Shown piece after piece: positions 21,628-32,254 of a stretch of DNA of 64,000 nucleotides. The notes beneath the pieces are model-generated. The model was not told the DNA's origin and ran no database searches. It worked only from the letters and a program-made list of their open reading frames with translations. The translations under genes and the position numbers were made by a program. The first letter of the stretch is position 1. Each line of letters starts with the position of its first letter. Source of the DNA: Orientallactaga sibirica. Taxonomy: Eukaryota; Chordata; Mammalia; Rodentia; Dipodidae. The stretch lies in contig JAEOAD010000040.1 in NCBI GenBank assembly GCA_036365145.1, positions 16,839,501 to 16,903,500 on the forward strand. The letters are read 5' to 3'.

Positions 21628-21772
21628 TTTGAGGGGGGATGAAGTAGCTCTAGCCCAGGCTGATCTGGAATTCACTAGGTAGTTTTAGGATAACCTCGAA
21701 CTCAAGGTGATCCTCCTCCTACCTCTGCCTCCTAAGTGCTGGGATTAAAGACATGCGCCACCATGTCGTGCA
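21628..21772 (-). mobile_element. B1-like SINE
   Basis: Reverse; flanks ctctctgtttttttg and ctctctgttttttt are its target duplication. Confidence 0.9.
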
Positions 21773-21925
21773 CTCTCTGTTTTTTTTTTTTTAAATATAT
21801 GTATTTCCATGTGTGTGTATGTGATGTATACACATCTATGTGCCCTTGTGGCACCCCATGAACTCACCTGTAATGGCTGGAGCTCCATTGGGAGTCCCAG
21901 TCTATTATTGTTCCAGCCTTTCTTT

Positions 21926-22158
21926 AAAAAAAATTTTTTTTGTTTATTTGTATTTATTTGAGAGCAACAAACAGAGAGAAAGAGGCAGAGAGAGAGAGAG
22001 AGAGAGAATGGGTGCACCAGGGCCTCCAGCCACTGCAAATGAACTCCAGATGCATGTGTCACCTTGTGCATCTGGCTTACATGGGTACTGGGGATTCGAG
22101 CCTTGAACCGGAGTCCTTAGGCTTCACAGGCAAGCACTGAGCCATCTCTCCAGCCCCC
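21926..22158 (-). mobile_element. tRNA-derived SINE
   Basis: Reverse, complete except a small loss before gagccatc. Confidence 0.9.
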
Positions 22159-22164
22159 ACTTTT

Positions 22165-22240
22165 TCTTAAATTTTTTGCTTATTTGTGTTAATTTATTTG
22201 AGAACGACAGACAGAGAACGAGGTAGAGAGAAAGTGTTCC
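22165..22240 (-). mobile_element. tRNA-derived SINE, 3' part only
   Basis: Tail and CT-complement region only. Confidence 0.65.
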
Positions 22241-22349
22241 AGCTTTTCTTATTTGATCTGAGTCACTTTCCTGATATCAAAGCTTGCTGGATTTTTTGTT
22301 TTGTTTTGTTTTTCTTTTTTAAGCCCTGGCATTTCCCTGGTCTCTTTGT

Positions 22350-22505
22350 TCCTTTTTGTCAGGACTGGGGTCATAGGCACATGTGGTCATTCCCAGCTTT
22401 TCACATGGGATTTGGAGATTCGAACTTTGGCACTTTCAGGCACCCCTTGAACCCTCATGCTTGCCCAGGAAGTGCACTTACCTGCCAGGCTACCTCTCTA
22501 ACCCC
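22350..22505 (-). mobile_element. Degraded reverse SINE
   Basis: Ends ggctacctctctaacccc; the body is too diverged to assign. Confidence 0.35.
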
Positions 22506-22898
22506 TATCTCTTAAGTTTTTGATATGAAGTCTTGTTATATGATCCAGGCTTATAACTGTCTTTAGCTCCCAAACAGCTGGGATTACAGGCATCACACTG
22601 TACTGTGCATTCTCTCAGTATTAATTCAAGACTATGTTGTTGAAATCCATGCACGTTGTTACTGAATATATAATCTCTTGCTTCTCCCTGCTGCACAGGG
22701 CTCTGGTGGAGTGTATGGGCCACATTCACCTTTAAACTCACCTGGGCCTGGGCCCCCAGGCTGTGTCATGACAATGCCTTCACTCAGTCAGCAATACAAC
22801 AGTATCCTTGAACGCATCCCTTCACAGGCCTGTGCGGGAAGTCTTTGGGATGCTTGTACGCAGAAGGAGGAGGGCTACACATAAGATTTGTTAAAGTG
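22506..22898. other. Intergenic unique sequence
   Basis: No gene or clear repeat. Confidence 0.35.
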
Positions 22899-23115
22899 GG
22901 GATTGGAGAGATGGCTTAGTGGTTAAGGCGCTTGCCTGCAAAGCCAAAGGACCCAGGTTCAATTCACCAGAACCCACATAAAGCCAGACGCACAAGGAGG
23001 CGCATGCATCTGCAGTTCATTTGCAGTGGCTGGAGGCCCTGGTGTGCCTATTCTCTCTATCTGCCTTTTTCCCTCTTTCTCCCTATGTCTCCCAAATAAA
23101 TAGATCAAGATTAAA
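22899..23115 (+). mobile_element. tRNA-derived SINE, short form
   Basis: Complete. Confidence 0.92.
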
Positions 23116-23128
23116 ATATCTTTAAAAG

Positions 23129-23350
23129 GACTGGAGAGATGGCTTAGCGGTTGAGGCACATGCCTGTGAAGCCTTAGACCCCAGTTTGATTCTCCAGGTC
23201 CCACATAAGCCAGATGCATAAAGGGAAGGGGGTGCATGCATCTGGAGTTCATTTGCTTAGAGGCTCTGGCATGCCCATTCTCTCTCTCTCTATCTATCTT
23301 TCCCTCTCTATGTCTCTAATAAATAAATAAATAAAAATAAAATATTAAAA
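23129..23350 (+). mobile_element. tRNA-derived SINE, short form
   Basis: Complete, with a small deletion before aggctctgg. Confidence 0.9.
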
Positions 23351-23372
23351 ATATATATATAATGATTTATTG

Positions 23373-23550
23373 AGCCGGGCGTGGTGGTGCATGCCTTTGA
23401 TCCCAGCACTCGGTAGGCAGAGGTAGGTGGATCACTGTGAGTTCGAGGCCACCCTGAGACTACATAGTGAATTCCAGGTCAGCCTGGGCTAGAGTGAGAC
23501 CCTACCTCGAAAAAAAAAAGAAAAGAAAAGAAAAGAAAAGAAAAGAAAAG
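23373..23550 (+). mobile_element. B1-like SINE with (AAAAG)n tail
   Basis: Near-consensus body; tail from 23,519 is pure AAAAG. Flanks repeat gatttatt. Confidence 0.93.
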
Positions 23551-23689
23551 ATTTATTAAACTGAGCCTTAGCATGTTGACCTCCCGAGCGTGCCAGGCTT
23601 TGTTTGCACCAACAGTGCAAGAGGTTTTAAAAAGATGTTCCCCGATCTCCACCATTTATTCAGCTTTCTAATTTGTTTTGTTTTGTTTT

Positions 23690-23833
23690 GTTTTTCGAGG
23701 TAGGGTCTCGCTCTAGCCCAGGCTAACCTGGAATTCACTATGTAGTCTCAGGCTGGCCTCGAACTCATGGCAATCCTCCTACCTCTGCCTCCAGAATGCC
23801 AGGATTAAAGGTGTGCGCCACCACGCCCGGCAG
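23690..23833 (-). mobile_element. B1-like SINE
   Basis: Reverse; flanks share agctttctaa/agttttctaa. Confidence 0.9.
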
Positions 23834-24257
23834 TTTTCTAAGTTTTTTTGTTTTTTTTTTTTTGACAATCTTTCAACATACAGTAATGACCTCATTGTTT
23901 TTATCTCCATGGAGTGAGTCCTACAGGAAAGTACACTGTATTAGGTTACTAGGGGTGGCTAAGCAACGAACCACAAGCTGCGTGGCTTCAAGCAACAGAC
24001 ATTTAGTTTCTCACACTTTTGGAGGCTGGAAGTCCACAACTGCTATCAGCTGGGTTGTCTTCTGTCTGGCAGCTGCAGAGGAGAATCCTGAGCCTTTCCT
24101 AACTTTCGAGTTTGCCAGCAAGCCTGGGTGTCCCTTGATTTATGTATGTCTCCTTCCTCTCATAGGGCCATCTCCCTCCCAAGTATCTTCACATGTTTTT
24201 TTTTTTTTTCCTATGCATGTCTGTCTCTTGTCCAAATTGCCTTTCTTGATTTTTTTT

Positions 24258-24402
24258 TTTTTTTAAAGTAGGGTCTCAAATAGCTCAAGCTGACCTGGAA
24301 TTCACTGTGTATTCTCAGAGCGGTCTTGAATTCACTGTGATCTTCCTATCTCGGCCTCCCTAGTGCTGGGATTAAAGGTGTGTGCCACCACATCCAGCCC
24401 AA
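24258..24402 (-). mobile_element. B1-like SINE
   Basis: First of three inserted in the old LTR. Confidence 0.88.
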
Positions 24403-24404
24403 AT

Positions 24405-24625
24405 TTCCTTTTTTTTTTTTTTTTGTTTATTTTTATTTATTTATTTGAGAGCAACAGACAGACAGACAGACAGAGAAAGAATGGGTGCATCAGGGCCTCC
24501 AGCCACTGCAAATGAACTCCAGATGCATGTGCCACCTTGTGCATCTGGCTTATGTGGTACTGGGGAATCGAGCCTTGAATTGGGGTCCTTAGGTTTCTTA
24601 GGCAAGCACTTAGCCACTAAGCCAT
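24405..24625 (-). mobile_element. tRNA-derived SINE
   Basis: Second insert; contains a (CAGA)n patch. Confidence 0.88.
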
Positions 24626-24654
24626 ATATATATATATTTTTTTTAATTTTTAAT

Positions 24655-24812
24655 TTTTTATTTTTTTGTTTTTTCAAGGTTGGGTCTTACTGTAGCCCAG
24701 GCTGACCTGGACTTCACTATGTAGTCTCAGGCTGGCCTGGAACTCACAGTGACCCTGCTTCTGCCTCCTGAGTGCTGGGATTAAAGGTATGATTCACCAA
24801 GCTCAGCTTTCT
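24655..24812 (-). mobile_element. B1-like SINE
   Basis: Third insert; flank ctttctaatg on the right. Confidence 0.85.
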
Positions 24813-25169
24813 AATGACTTAATTTTAACTTTATCTTTAAAGGTACTATTTCCAAATAAGGACATGTTCTAAGGTCGTTGTGGGAGACACAGTTCAACCC
24901 ATAGCAGCTGATCTGTTTATTTGCATGTGAGAAGTCATGTAAGTCTGGAAATAAGAAAACAATGCTATGATGGACAAGTGTGGGATCAGCCAAATACTAA
25001 AGATGAAGATAAAAATACAGACCATATTTTGACTATTTGAGAAGAAGACACCAACTAAATTGTTATTTAACTGTCAAGCTTACTAAAACGGGACTAGAGT
25101 TGGTTTGGTGGTCACTGGCATGACTTAGACCCCTGTGGGGATGTCCAGGATGATTTAAATATGTCAGAG

Positions 25170-25345
25170 GAGCCGGGCATGGTGGCACACGCCTTGAATC
25201 CCAGCACTGGGGAGGCAGAGGTAGGAGGAACGTCGTGAGTTCAAGGCCACCCTGAGACTACAGCATGAATTCCAGGTCAGCCTGGACTAGAGTGAGACCC
25301 TATCTTGAAAAACCAAAAAATAAATAATAAAATTAAAAATAAATA
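25170..25345 (+). mobile_element. B1-like SINE
   Basis: Flanks atatgtcagagg / atatggcagagg are the target duplication. Confidence 0.9.
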
Positions 25346-25352
25346 TGGCAGA

Positions 25353-25562
25353 GGGACTGGAGAGATGTCTCAGAAGTTTAGGCACTTGCCTGCAAGACCC
25401 AATGATCTGGGTTTGATTCCTCAGTACCCATGTCAAGTCAGATGCACAAAGTGGTACATGTATCTGGAGTTTGTTTGCAGTGGCTAGAGGCCCTGGCGTG
25501 CCCATTCTCTCCCTGTCTCTCTCCTCTATTTCTCTTTACTTGCAAATAAATAAATAAATAAT
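25353..25562 (+). mobile_element. tRNA-derived SINE
   Basis: Target site ggcaga reused immediately after the B1 on its left. Confidence 0.88.
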
Positions 25563-25674
25563 AAGCATGGCAGAAAAGGACGCCTTGGTCTCAGAGGATT
25601 ATGAAATTTTGGGGAAGGTGCTAGGGATGTTTTTCTGCAAGTACACCCAGGCAGAGGGTAAAAATCTAGGACTG

Positions 25675-25854
25675 GGCTGGGGAGATGGCTTGGTGGTTAA
25701 GGCGTTTGCCTGTGAAGCCTAACGACCCATGTTCAACTCTCCAGATCCCACGTAAGCCAGGCACACAAAGGTGAGGCAAGCGCAAGGTCACACATGCCCA
25801 CTAGGTGGCGCAAGCATCTATAGTTTGATTGCAGTGGCTGAGGCCTGGCACAAC

Positions 25855-25896
<42 letters not shown>

Positions 25897-25945
25897 TTTG
25901 CTTTCTCTAAAATAATAATAATAGTAATTGTAATATATATTTTTA
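25675..25945 (+). mobile_element. tRNA-derived SINE, long form
   Basis: Insert reads aaggtgaggcaagcgcaagg and is followed by a perfect CTCF-core match; the CT tail is a long pure run (25,859-25,892). Confidence 0.9.
25798..25811 (+). promoter_or_regulatory. CTCF core-consensus match in SINE
   Basis: CCACTAGGTGGCGC fits CCASYAGRKGGCRS at all 14 positions. Binding is not shown by sequence alone. Confidence 0.5.
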
Positions 25946-26121
25946 AATCTAGGATTGGCAGGCTGGGTCCAGAACTCTGACTAGAGCTCTGTGCAGGGAC
26001 AACTGGAAGGTGTCATCTCACTGATGTTGCCTATTCAAGAATGTCTTGAGACAACAGGATGTCCTAAATGGCACGTTGACAGAAAACTTCAACAAGGAAG
26101 TCATTTTACAATTGGATGACA

Positions 26122-26290
26122 GGCTGGAGAGATGGCTCAGTAGATAAATGTGCTTGCTTGCAAAGTCTCTGGTCCTAGTTTAATTCCCTACTACCTATGT
26201 AAAGCTAGATGTATAAACGGGTACATGACAGGTGCACCTATATTCATTCTCTCCCTCTTTCTCTCAAGTAAACAAATATATTTTCAAAAA
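26122..26290 (+). mobile_element. tRNA-derived SINE, old
   Basis: Diverged, with a deletion before ctccctctttc. Confidence 0.75.
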
Positions 26291-26404
26291 GTTGGATTAT
26301 ACCAATGTCCAAATTGTGAACTAATGGCCTAAATTTTAATTTTTCAAAATAAATTTATATGTTTGGTGTTTTTATTGGTATAATATTATTCTATGCTCAA
26401 TATA

Positions 26405-26472
26405 AGGATTTGCAGTGACAAAAAGCCCTGGTGTGTCCATTCTTTCTCTCTCTGCTTGCAAATAAATACAAA
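26405..26472 (+). mobile_element. tRNA-derived SINE, 3' fragment
   Basis: From gatttgcagtgac to the aaataaata tail. Confidence 0.7.
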
Positions 26473-26473
26473 T

Positions 26474-26660
26474 TGCCAGGTATGTTGGTAAACACCTTTA
26501 ATCTCAGCACTCAGGAAGCTAAGGTAGAAGAGTCACTGTGAGTTCGAGGTCAGCCTAAGACAGCATAGTGAATTCCAGGTCAGCCTGAGTTGGAGCAAGA
26601 CCCTACCTCAAAAAAACAAACAATACGTAAATAAACAAATAAATAAAAATTTAAAAAGTA
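26474..26660 (+). mobile_element. B1-like SINE
   Basis: Diverged; long A-rich tail. Confidence 0.82.
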
Positions 26661-27024
26661 AAACAAAACAAAGATACCCATATATAGATATAGATGCTAT
26701 AGATACAGATAGGCAGCCTTGTGGCTATTTCAGAACTTGGATAACTTTTCCTAGAAGTTGCCCATGATAATAATATTAGATATTTTTTTTCCTGTGACTC
26801 ATTGTAAAAAGTCTTTCCATTCCTTGGGGAAATTCCACAGTATTATTTTTGTCCTTTAGGGATATTTTGGTTTGAGTTGTGCTTAGTTTTTATTCGACAG
26901 AAAATTTCAATGCAAAGATTACTTGTGTAGCTCTTCAAGATTTTCAGGAAAAATTTGAGTAAGGCAGATAGCTTTAGAGATGTTTAGTATTTGTTTGGGG
27001 GCAGGGAAAGGTGGAGATCAAATG
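26661..27024. other. Intergenic unique sequence
   Basis: AT-rich, no call. Confidence 0.35.
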
Positions 27025-27246
27025 AAGAACTCTTGGGCTCCAGAGATGGCTCAGCAGTTAAAGGTGTTTGCTAACAAAGCTTGCAGTCCTGGGTTCGATT
27101 CCGCAGTGTCCATGTAAAGCCAGATGGACGAGGTGGTGCATGCATCTAGGGGTCTGGAGTTTATTTACAGTGGCAGCTCTGGCATGCCCATTCCCTGCCC
27201 CTTCTCTGAAAATAAATAAATCACACACACACACACACACACACAC
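27025..27246 (+). mobile_element. tRNA-derived SINE, diverged, (AC)n tail
   Basis: Tail ends in 12 AC units; flanks gaactct repeat on both sides. Confidence 0.82.
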
Positions 27247-27255
27247 ATTGAACTC

Positions 27256-27420
27256 TAGCTGGGTGTGGTGGCACATGTCTTTAATCCCAGCACTCAGGAG
27301 GCAGAGGTAGGAGGATCGCGGTGAGTTCGAGGCTACCCTAAGAATACAGTGAATTCCAGGTCAGCCTGACTTAGAGTGAGACCCTACCTTGAAAACCAAA
27401 AAAAAAAAAAAAAAAAAAGA
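27256..27420 (+). mobile_element. B1-like SINE
   Basis: Complete, followed by an A/G-rich tail up to the start of the tandem duplication. Confidence 0.9.
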
Positions 27421-28332
27421 TAGATAGAAAAAAAGAAAAGAGAAAGAAAAACTCTAATTGACCAAAACAGAATAAAATGCTTGCAAGTGAACCATTCATG
27501 GGCACAAAGACGTGGAGTGGAAAAGCACGTGGTCCACATTAGCGAGGAAAAGGGCATGTGGATTTAAGCCTGAAATAACCTGGGCAGGAATAGTGTTTGT
27601 CCTAAAGGCAGAGCAAGAAGCCTGCCTCTTGCACACACAGCCGTGAAGGCCATTAAAGGGAATTTTCGGAAGGGAGTGACATTGTTAGAATGGCAACAGA
27701 GGAAGTTGATTTTGGCAGCAGCTTTGGGAAGGGCTTGAGGAGGCTTCTCTCCAGGGAAGGCAAGTCTGTACTACACACATAGAGGGAGATGCAAAATTGG
27801 GAAAGAAGGAGCATGCCAGAGTTGGCTGTCCCACGCTGGCCTGACACCTTTCTCCTTCAAGTCCCCTGAATCAAATCTCATTTTTCAGCCGTCTTTCCAC
27901 CTCACTTGGAGTTCGACTTCCATGAAGACTTACCGAAATTCGTGATAACAAGAGTGTTTTGAAACCAACAGTTGGCTTTTGCCACCTGCATTAACCCAGT
28001 GTTGCGTCCCAACAAGACTCAGGCATGTTTGTTCAGCCATCTGGGCATTCCAGACTCCAGTCAAAAGCATTAATACCTTGAGCTTGAAATGTTAAAATAA
28101 AACAGTCATTGTTCCAGATGCCATTATGTGTCATGAGTTTATATTGAGAGGTTGAGGGAGGGTTAAAAAAAACCCTTCCTCAGTCTCTTTTAATAACATT
28201 GAGCTTGTTGGGACATGAGTTTCAATTCTCAGAGTGGCCCTCCTTTGCTCTTTGTCTAGCACAGTTCATTGTTTGATAAACACTTAACAGCCTATAAGTT
28301 TTCTCTCCTTTTTTGTATTTAAAAACTGCTGC

Positions 28333-28442
28333 TAGCCAGGCGTGGTGGAGCAGGCCTTTAATCCCAGCACTCAGGAGGCAGAGGTAGGAGGATTGCCGTG
28401 AGTTAGAGGCCACCCTCAGACTACATAGTGAATTCCGGGTCA
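28333..28442 (+). mobile_element. B1-like SINE, 3' truncated (copy 1)
   Basis: Stops after ccgggtca with no tail. Confidence 0.88.
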
Positions 28443-28468
28443 CTGAGCTGTATTTTAAAACTATACCT

Positions 28469-28655
28469 GGGGCTGGAGAGATGGCTTAGCGGTGAAGGCA
28501 CATGCCTGTGAAGCCTAAGGACCCAGGTTAGATTCTCCAGGTCCCATGTAAGCCAGAGGCATAAGGAGGTGCACGCGTCTGGAGTTCGTTTGCAGTGGTT
28601 GGAGGCCCTGGCACACCCATTTTCACTCTCCCTCTCTCTCTTTCCCTCTCTCTAA

Positions 28656-28686
<31 letters not shown>

Positions 28687-28710
28687 GTGAATAAAAATAA
28701 AATCTTTAAA
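28469..28710 (+). mobile_element. tRNA-derived SINE, (AAAT)n tail (copy 1)
   Basis: Complete; tail of eight or so AAAT units. Flanks aaaactataccTgg / aaaactctacc look like a target duplication. Confidence 0.9.
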
Positions 28711-29606
28711 ACTCTACCAGTAAAAAAACTCTAATTGACCAAAACAGAATAAAATGCTTGCAAGTGAACCATTCATGGGCACAAAGACGTGGAGTGGAAA
28801 AGCACGTGGTCCACATTAGCGAGGAAAAGGGCATGTGGATTTAAGCCAAATAACCTGGGCAGGAATAGTGTTTGTCCTAAAGGCAGAGCAAGAAGCCTGC
28901 CTCTTGCACACACAGCCGTGAAGGCCATTAAAGGGAATTTTCGGAAGGAGTGACATTGTTAGAATGGCAACAGAGGAAGTTGATTTTGGCAGCAGCTTTG
29001 GGAAGGGCTTGAGGAGGCTTCTCTCCAGGGAAGGCAAGTCTGTACTACACACATAGAGGGAGATGCAAAATTGGGAAAGAAGGAGCATGCCAGAGTTGGC
29101 TGTCCCACGCTGGCCTGACACCTTTCTCCTTCAAGTCCCCTGAATCAAATCTCATTTTTCAGCCGTCTTTCCACCTCACTTGGAGTTCGACTTCCATGAA
29201 GACTTACCGAAATTCGTGATAACAAGAGTGTTTTGAAACCAACAGTTGGCTTTTGCCACCTGCATTAACCCAGTGTTGCGTCCCAACAAGACTCAGGCAT
29301 GTTTGTTCAGCCATCTGGGCATTCCAGACTCCAGTCAAAAGCATTAATACCTTGAGCTTGAAATGTTAAAATAAAACAGTCATTGTTCCAGATGCCATTA
29401 TGTGTCATGAGTTTATATTGAGAGGTTGAGGGAGGGTTAAAAAAAACCCTTCCTCAGTCTCTTTTAATAACATTGAGCTTGTTGGGACATGAGTTTCAAT
29501 TCTCAGAGTGGCCCTCCTTTGCTCTTTGTCTAGCACAGTTCATTGTTTGATAAACACTTAACAGCCTATAAGTTTTCTCTCCTTTTTTGTATTTAAAAAC
29601 TGCTGC

Positions 29607-29716
29607 TAGCCAGGCGTGGTGGAGCAGGCCTTTAATCCCAGCACTCAGGAGGCAGAGGTAGGAGGATTGCCGTGAGTTAGAGGCCACCCTCAGACTACAT
29701 AGTGAATTCCGGGTCA
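29607..29716 (+). mobile_element. B1-like SINE, 3' truncated (copy 2)
   Basis: Identical to the copy-1 element. Confidence 0.88.
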
Positions 29717-29742
29717 CTGAGCTGTATTTTAAAACTATACCT

Positions 29743-29929
29743 GGGGCTGGAGAGATGGCTTAGCGGTGAAGGCACATGCCTGTGAAGCCTAAGGACCCAG
29801 GTTAGATTCTCCAGGTCCCATGTAAGCCAGAGGCATAAGGAGGTGCACGCGTCTGGAGTTCGTTTGCAGTGGTTGGAGGCCCTGGCACACCCATTTTCAC
29901 TCTCCCTCTCTCTCTTTCCCTCTCTCTAA

Positions 29930-29964
<35 letters not shown>

Positions 29965-29988
29965 GTGAATAAAAATAAAATCTTTAAA
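29743..29988 (+). mobile_element. tRNA-derived SINE, (AAAT)n tail (copy 2)
   Basis: As copy 1 with one more tail unit. Confidence 0.9.
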
Positions 29989-30046
29989 ACTCTACCAGTA
30001 AAACAAAACAAAACAAACAAAAAAACAAAACAAAAAAAAAACCAAC

Positions 30047-30215
30047 AAGCCGGGCGGGTGTGGTGGCTCATGCCTGTCATCCCAGCACAGAGGTAGGAGG
30101 ATCGCTGTGAGTTCGAGGCCACCCTGACACTACATAGTGAATTCCAGGTCAGCCTGAGCTAAAGTGAGACCCTACCTCGGAAAAACAAAAAGGAAAACAA
30201 AGACAAACAAACAAA
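30047..30215 (+). mobile_element. B1-like SINE, small internal deletion
   Basis: cccagcacagaggtagg lacks about 13 bp of the consensus. Confidence 0.88.
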
Positions 30216-30227
30216 AAAAACTATACC

Positions 30228-30385
30228 TGGGGCTGGAGAGATGGCTTAGTGGTTAAAGCACTTGCCTGTGAAGGCTAAGGACCTAGGTTCAACTCCCCAG
30301 ATCACACGTAAGCCACATGCAAATGGTGGTGCATGTGTCTGGAGTTCATCTGCAGTGGCAGGGGGCCCTGGCATGCCCATTCTAT
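30228..30385 (+). mobile_element. tRNA-derived SINE, 3' truncated
   Basis: Preceded by aaaactatacctgg, also seen at 28,457 and 29,731, so this may be a third, partial copy of the duplication junction. Confidence 0.85.
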
Positions 30386-30492
30386 AAAACTATATCTGGA
30401 CAGAATATTAATATGTGTTTGACAGCAATGCTGGAAATTAAGATTGCCACTGTCAGAAAGAAAATAACATATTTTCATATATGCTATTTTTT

Positions 30493-30694
30493 TAAGATTT
30501 TATTTTTATTTATTTATTTATTAGAGAGAGAGAGAGTGAGAATGGGCATGCCAGGGCCTTTAGCCACTGCAAACGAACTCCAGATGCATGTGCCACCATG
30601 TGCATCTGGTTTAGGTGGGACCTGGAAAATCGAACCTGGGTCCTTAGGCTTCGCAGGCATGCGCCTTAACCACTAAGCCATCTCTCCAGCCCCC
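30493..30694 (-). mobile_element. tRNA-derived SINE
   Basis: Reverse; flanks catatatgctatttttt / catatatgctattttt give a 16-bp target duplication. Confidence 0.93.
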
Positions 30695-31172
30695 ATATAT
30701 GCTATTTTTGAACATGGAATTTACAGAGTTTAGCAAACATCCATTATGAGACTTTTCTTTTTTTCTTGGTAACTTGGGAACTTGAAAGGCAGCTATTATC
30801 ACATTGGTTTTCACTGGTGTCAAGCAGGATAAACCAATGTCACCTCTAGGTTAATGCCTTTTTATCTCAAGAATTCCTAGGGGAAGCAGGTGACAGAAGA
30901 GCTGACTGAGCCATGGCTGATGTGCCTGGTTGCTACAACATATGACTTGGGACACCGAAGGAATTTTCCTAGGGAATGTGTTCTTAATGGCTAAACATGA
31001 TTGTCTACAGAGCCAGAAGGATTTAAGCAAAGGCCTGGTTAAGATCATTTCTATCATACCCCCGTACAGCAAGATGGAAGAGAGAGAGAGCCAGGTAGCC
31101 AACACTATAGCACCTGCCTCTCTCCTAGAAGATGCTAAGAACACAGGTACACAGTAGAGGCTATAGAGAAAA
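30695..31172. other. Intergenic unique sequence
   Basis: No gene supported. Confidence 0.35.
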
Positions 31173-31318
31173 TTGAAGCTGGATGTGGTAGCGCACGCCT
31201 TTAGTTCCAGCACTTGGGAGACTGAGGTAGAAGAATCACAGTAAATTAAAGGCCAGTCTGGAGCTACAAAGTAAGTTCCAGGTCAGCCTGGGGTAGACTG
31301 AAACCCTGCCTTGAAAAA
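31173..31318 (+). mobile_element. B1-like SINE, diverged
   Basis: Complete body. Confidence 0.78.
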
Positions 31319-31325
31319 TGACAAC

Positions 31326-31437
31326 AAGGCATGTGCCACTTTTTGCATCTGGCTCTGTGTGGGTACTGGGGAGTTGAACTGGGGCCTTTAGGCTTTTGCA
31401 GGCAAGCAGCTAAACCCCTGAGCCATCTATCCAGCCC
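31326..31437 (-). mobile_element. tRNA-derived SINE, truncated
   Basis: Begins at aggcatgtgccac, lacking the tail. Confidence 0.82.
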
Positions 31438-31449
31438 CATAAAATACCT

Positions 31450-31496
31450 GAAAAAAAAAGAAGAAAAAGAGAAAGAAAGAAAAAGAAAGGAAGGAA

Positions 31497-31541
<45 letters not shown>

Positions 31542-31570
31542 GAAGGAAGAAAGAAAGAAAGAAAGAAAGG
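31450..31570 (+). repeat. (AAAG)n microsatellite
   Basis: AAAG with GGAA interruptions. Confidence 0.95.
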
Positions 31571-31654
31571 GAAAAACAGGATGGCTACCTGAGAGCAAAC
31601 AAACCAAGGGAAGGTGGCAAAGAAAACAGGAAAAAACCAAGATCTAGCAATAAC

Positions 31655-32045
31655 TGATAGCTGACTGCCTATCATCCACATCTGCTGGGGGCAGGAGAAA
31701 GGGCAGAAGAAGTGGTAATATGAATACTGCTCTTACTGCTAGCCTGACAACCAGCTCCAGGGTGACGGTACAGAGATGGTGAACAATCAAAACCCCATCA
31801 AGGTATAAATCCAGAGGCTACAGAGAAGTCAACACTGAACAGGCCTGCCATGGCTCAGGGAATACTGTGGGAGAGGGAGCAGAGCCTCAGAGTGGGGATG
31901 CCCATCCCCCATCCTTGCCCCACAGGGACTGACTGAGGCCTTCATGACCCCACTGAGGAGGGCCCCCAGATTAACAGGAGCAGGGGTGAGGGTTTACAGG
32001 ATTATAATCTGTTACAATAGATATCACATTATTATTATTTTTTTT
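31655..32045 (+). other. Unassigned, possibly L1 3' UTR-like
   Basis: Ends in ttacaatagatatcacatt and a T run; not recognised with certainty. Confidence 0.25.
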
Positions 32046-32059
32046 TAGAAAAAGGAAGA

Positions 32060-32252
32060 AAGGGCTGGCTTAGCGGTTAAGATGTTTGCCTGCAAAGCCA
32101 AAGGACCCAGGTTCGATTTCCCCAGGACCCATGTAAAGCCAGATGCACAAGGTGGTGCATGTGTCTGGAGTTTGTTTGCAGTGACTAGAGGATCGGGCAC
32201 ATCCATTCTCTATTTATCTGCCTCTTTCTCTCTCAAATAAATAAAATAAAAA
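32060..32252 (+). mobile_element. tRNA-derived SINE, short form
   Basis: Lacks gagagat in the head. Confidence 0.9.
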
Positions 32253-32254
32253 CA

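Larger units (their letters stand above)
23937..24905 (+). mobile_element. Ancient LTR (MLT2/ERVL-like), split by three SINEs
   Basis: The left part (tgtattaggttactagggg ... ggaggctggaagtcc) and the right part (tttccaaataaggacatgtt ... ttcaacccatag) match the start and end of an old eutherian ERVL-type LTR as I remember it. Three reverse SINEs fill the gap. No viral gene remains. Confidence 0.5.
27451..28727 (+). repeat. Tandem segmental duplication 1, copy 1 (1,277 bp)
   Basis: Repeats with a 1,274-1,278 bp offset in the next copy. Holds about 880 bp of unique sequence, a truncated B1 and a tRNA SINE. Confidence 0.97.
28728..30005 (+). repeat. Tandem segmental duplication 1, copy 2
   Basis: Differs from copy 1 by a 2-base and a 1-base deletion and one extra AAAT unit; I saw no substitutions in the parts compared. 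Confidence 0.97.

Noticed and set aside
27653..29121. Similar peptides on the minus strand at 27,653 and 28,816 as a gene pair
   Set aside because: They are copies made by the 1.28-kb tandem duplication and differ by a frameshift, with no sign of coding constraint.
27451..30005. CRISPR-like or satellite array
   Set aside because: Only two long copies with no short regular repeat-spacer pattern; this is a eukaryotic segmental duplication.
31410..31681. Long K/E/R-rich or S/F/L-rich frames at microsatellites (31.4, 38.1 and 59.0 kb)
   Set aside because: Pure translation of tetranucleotide repeats.
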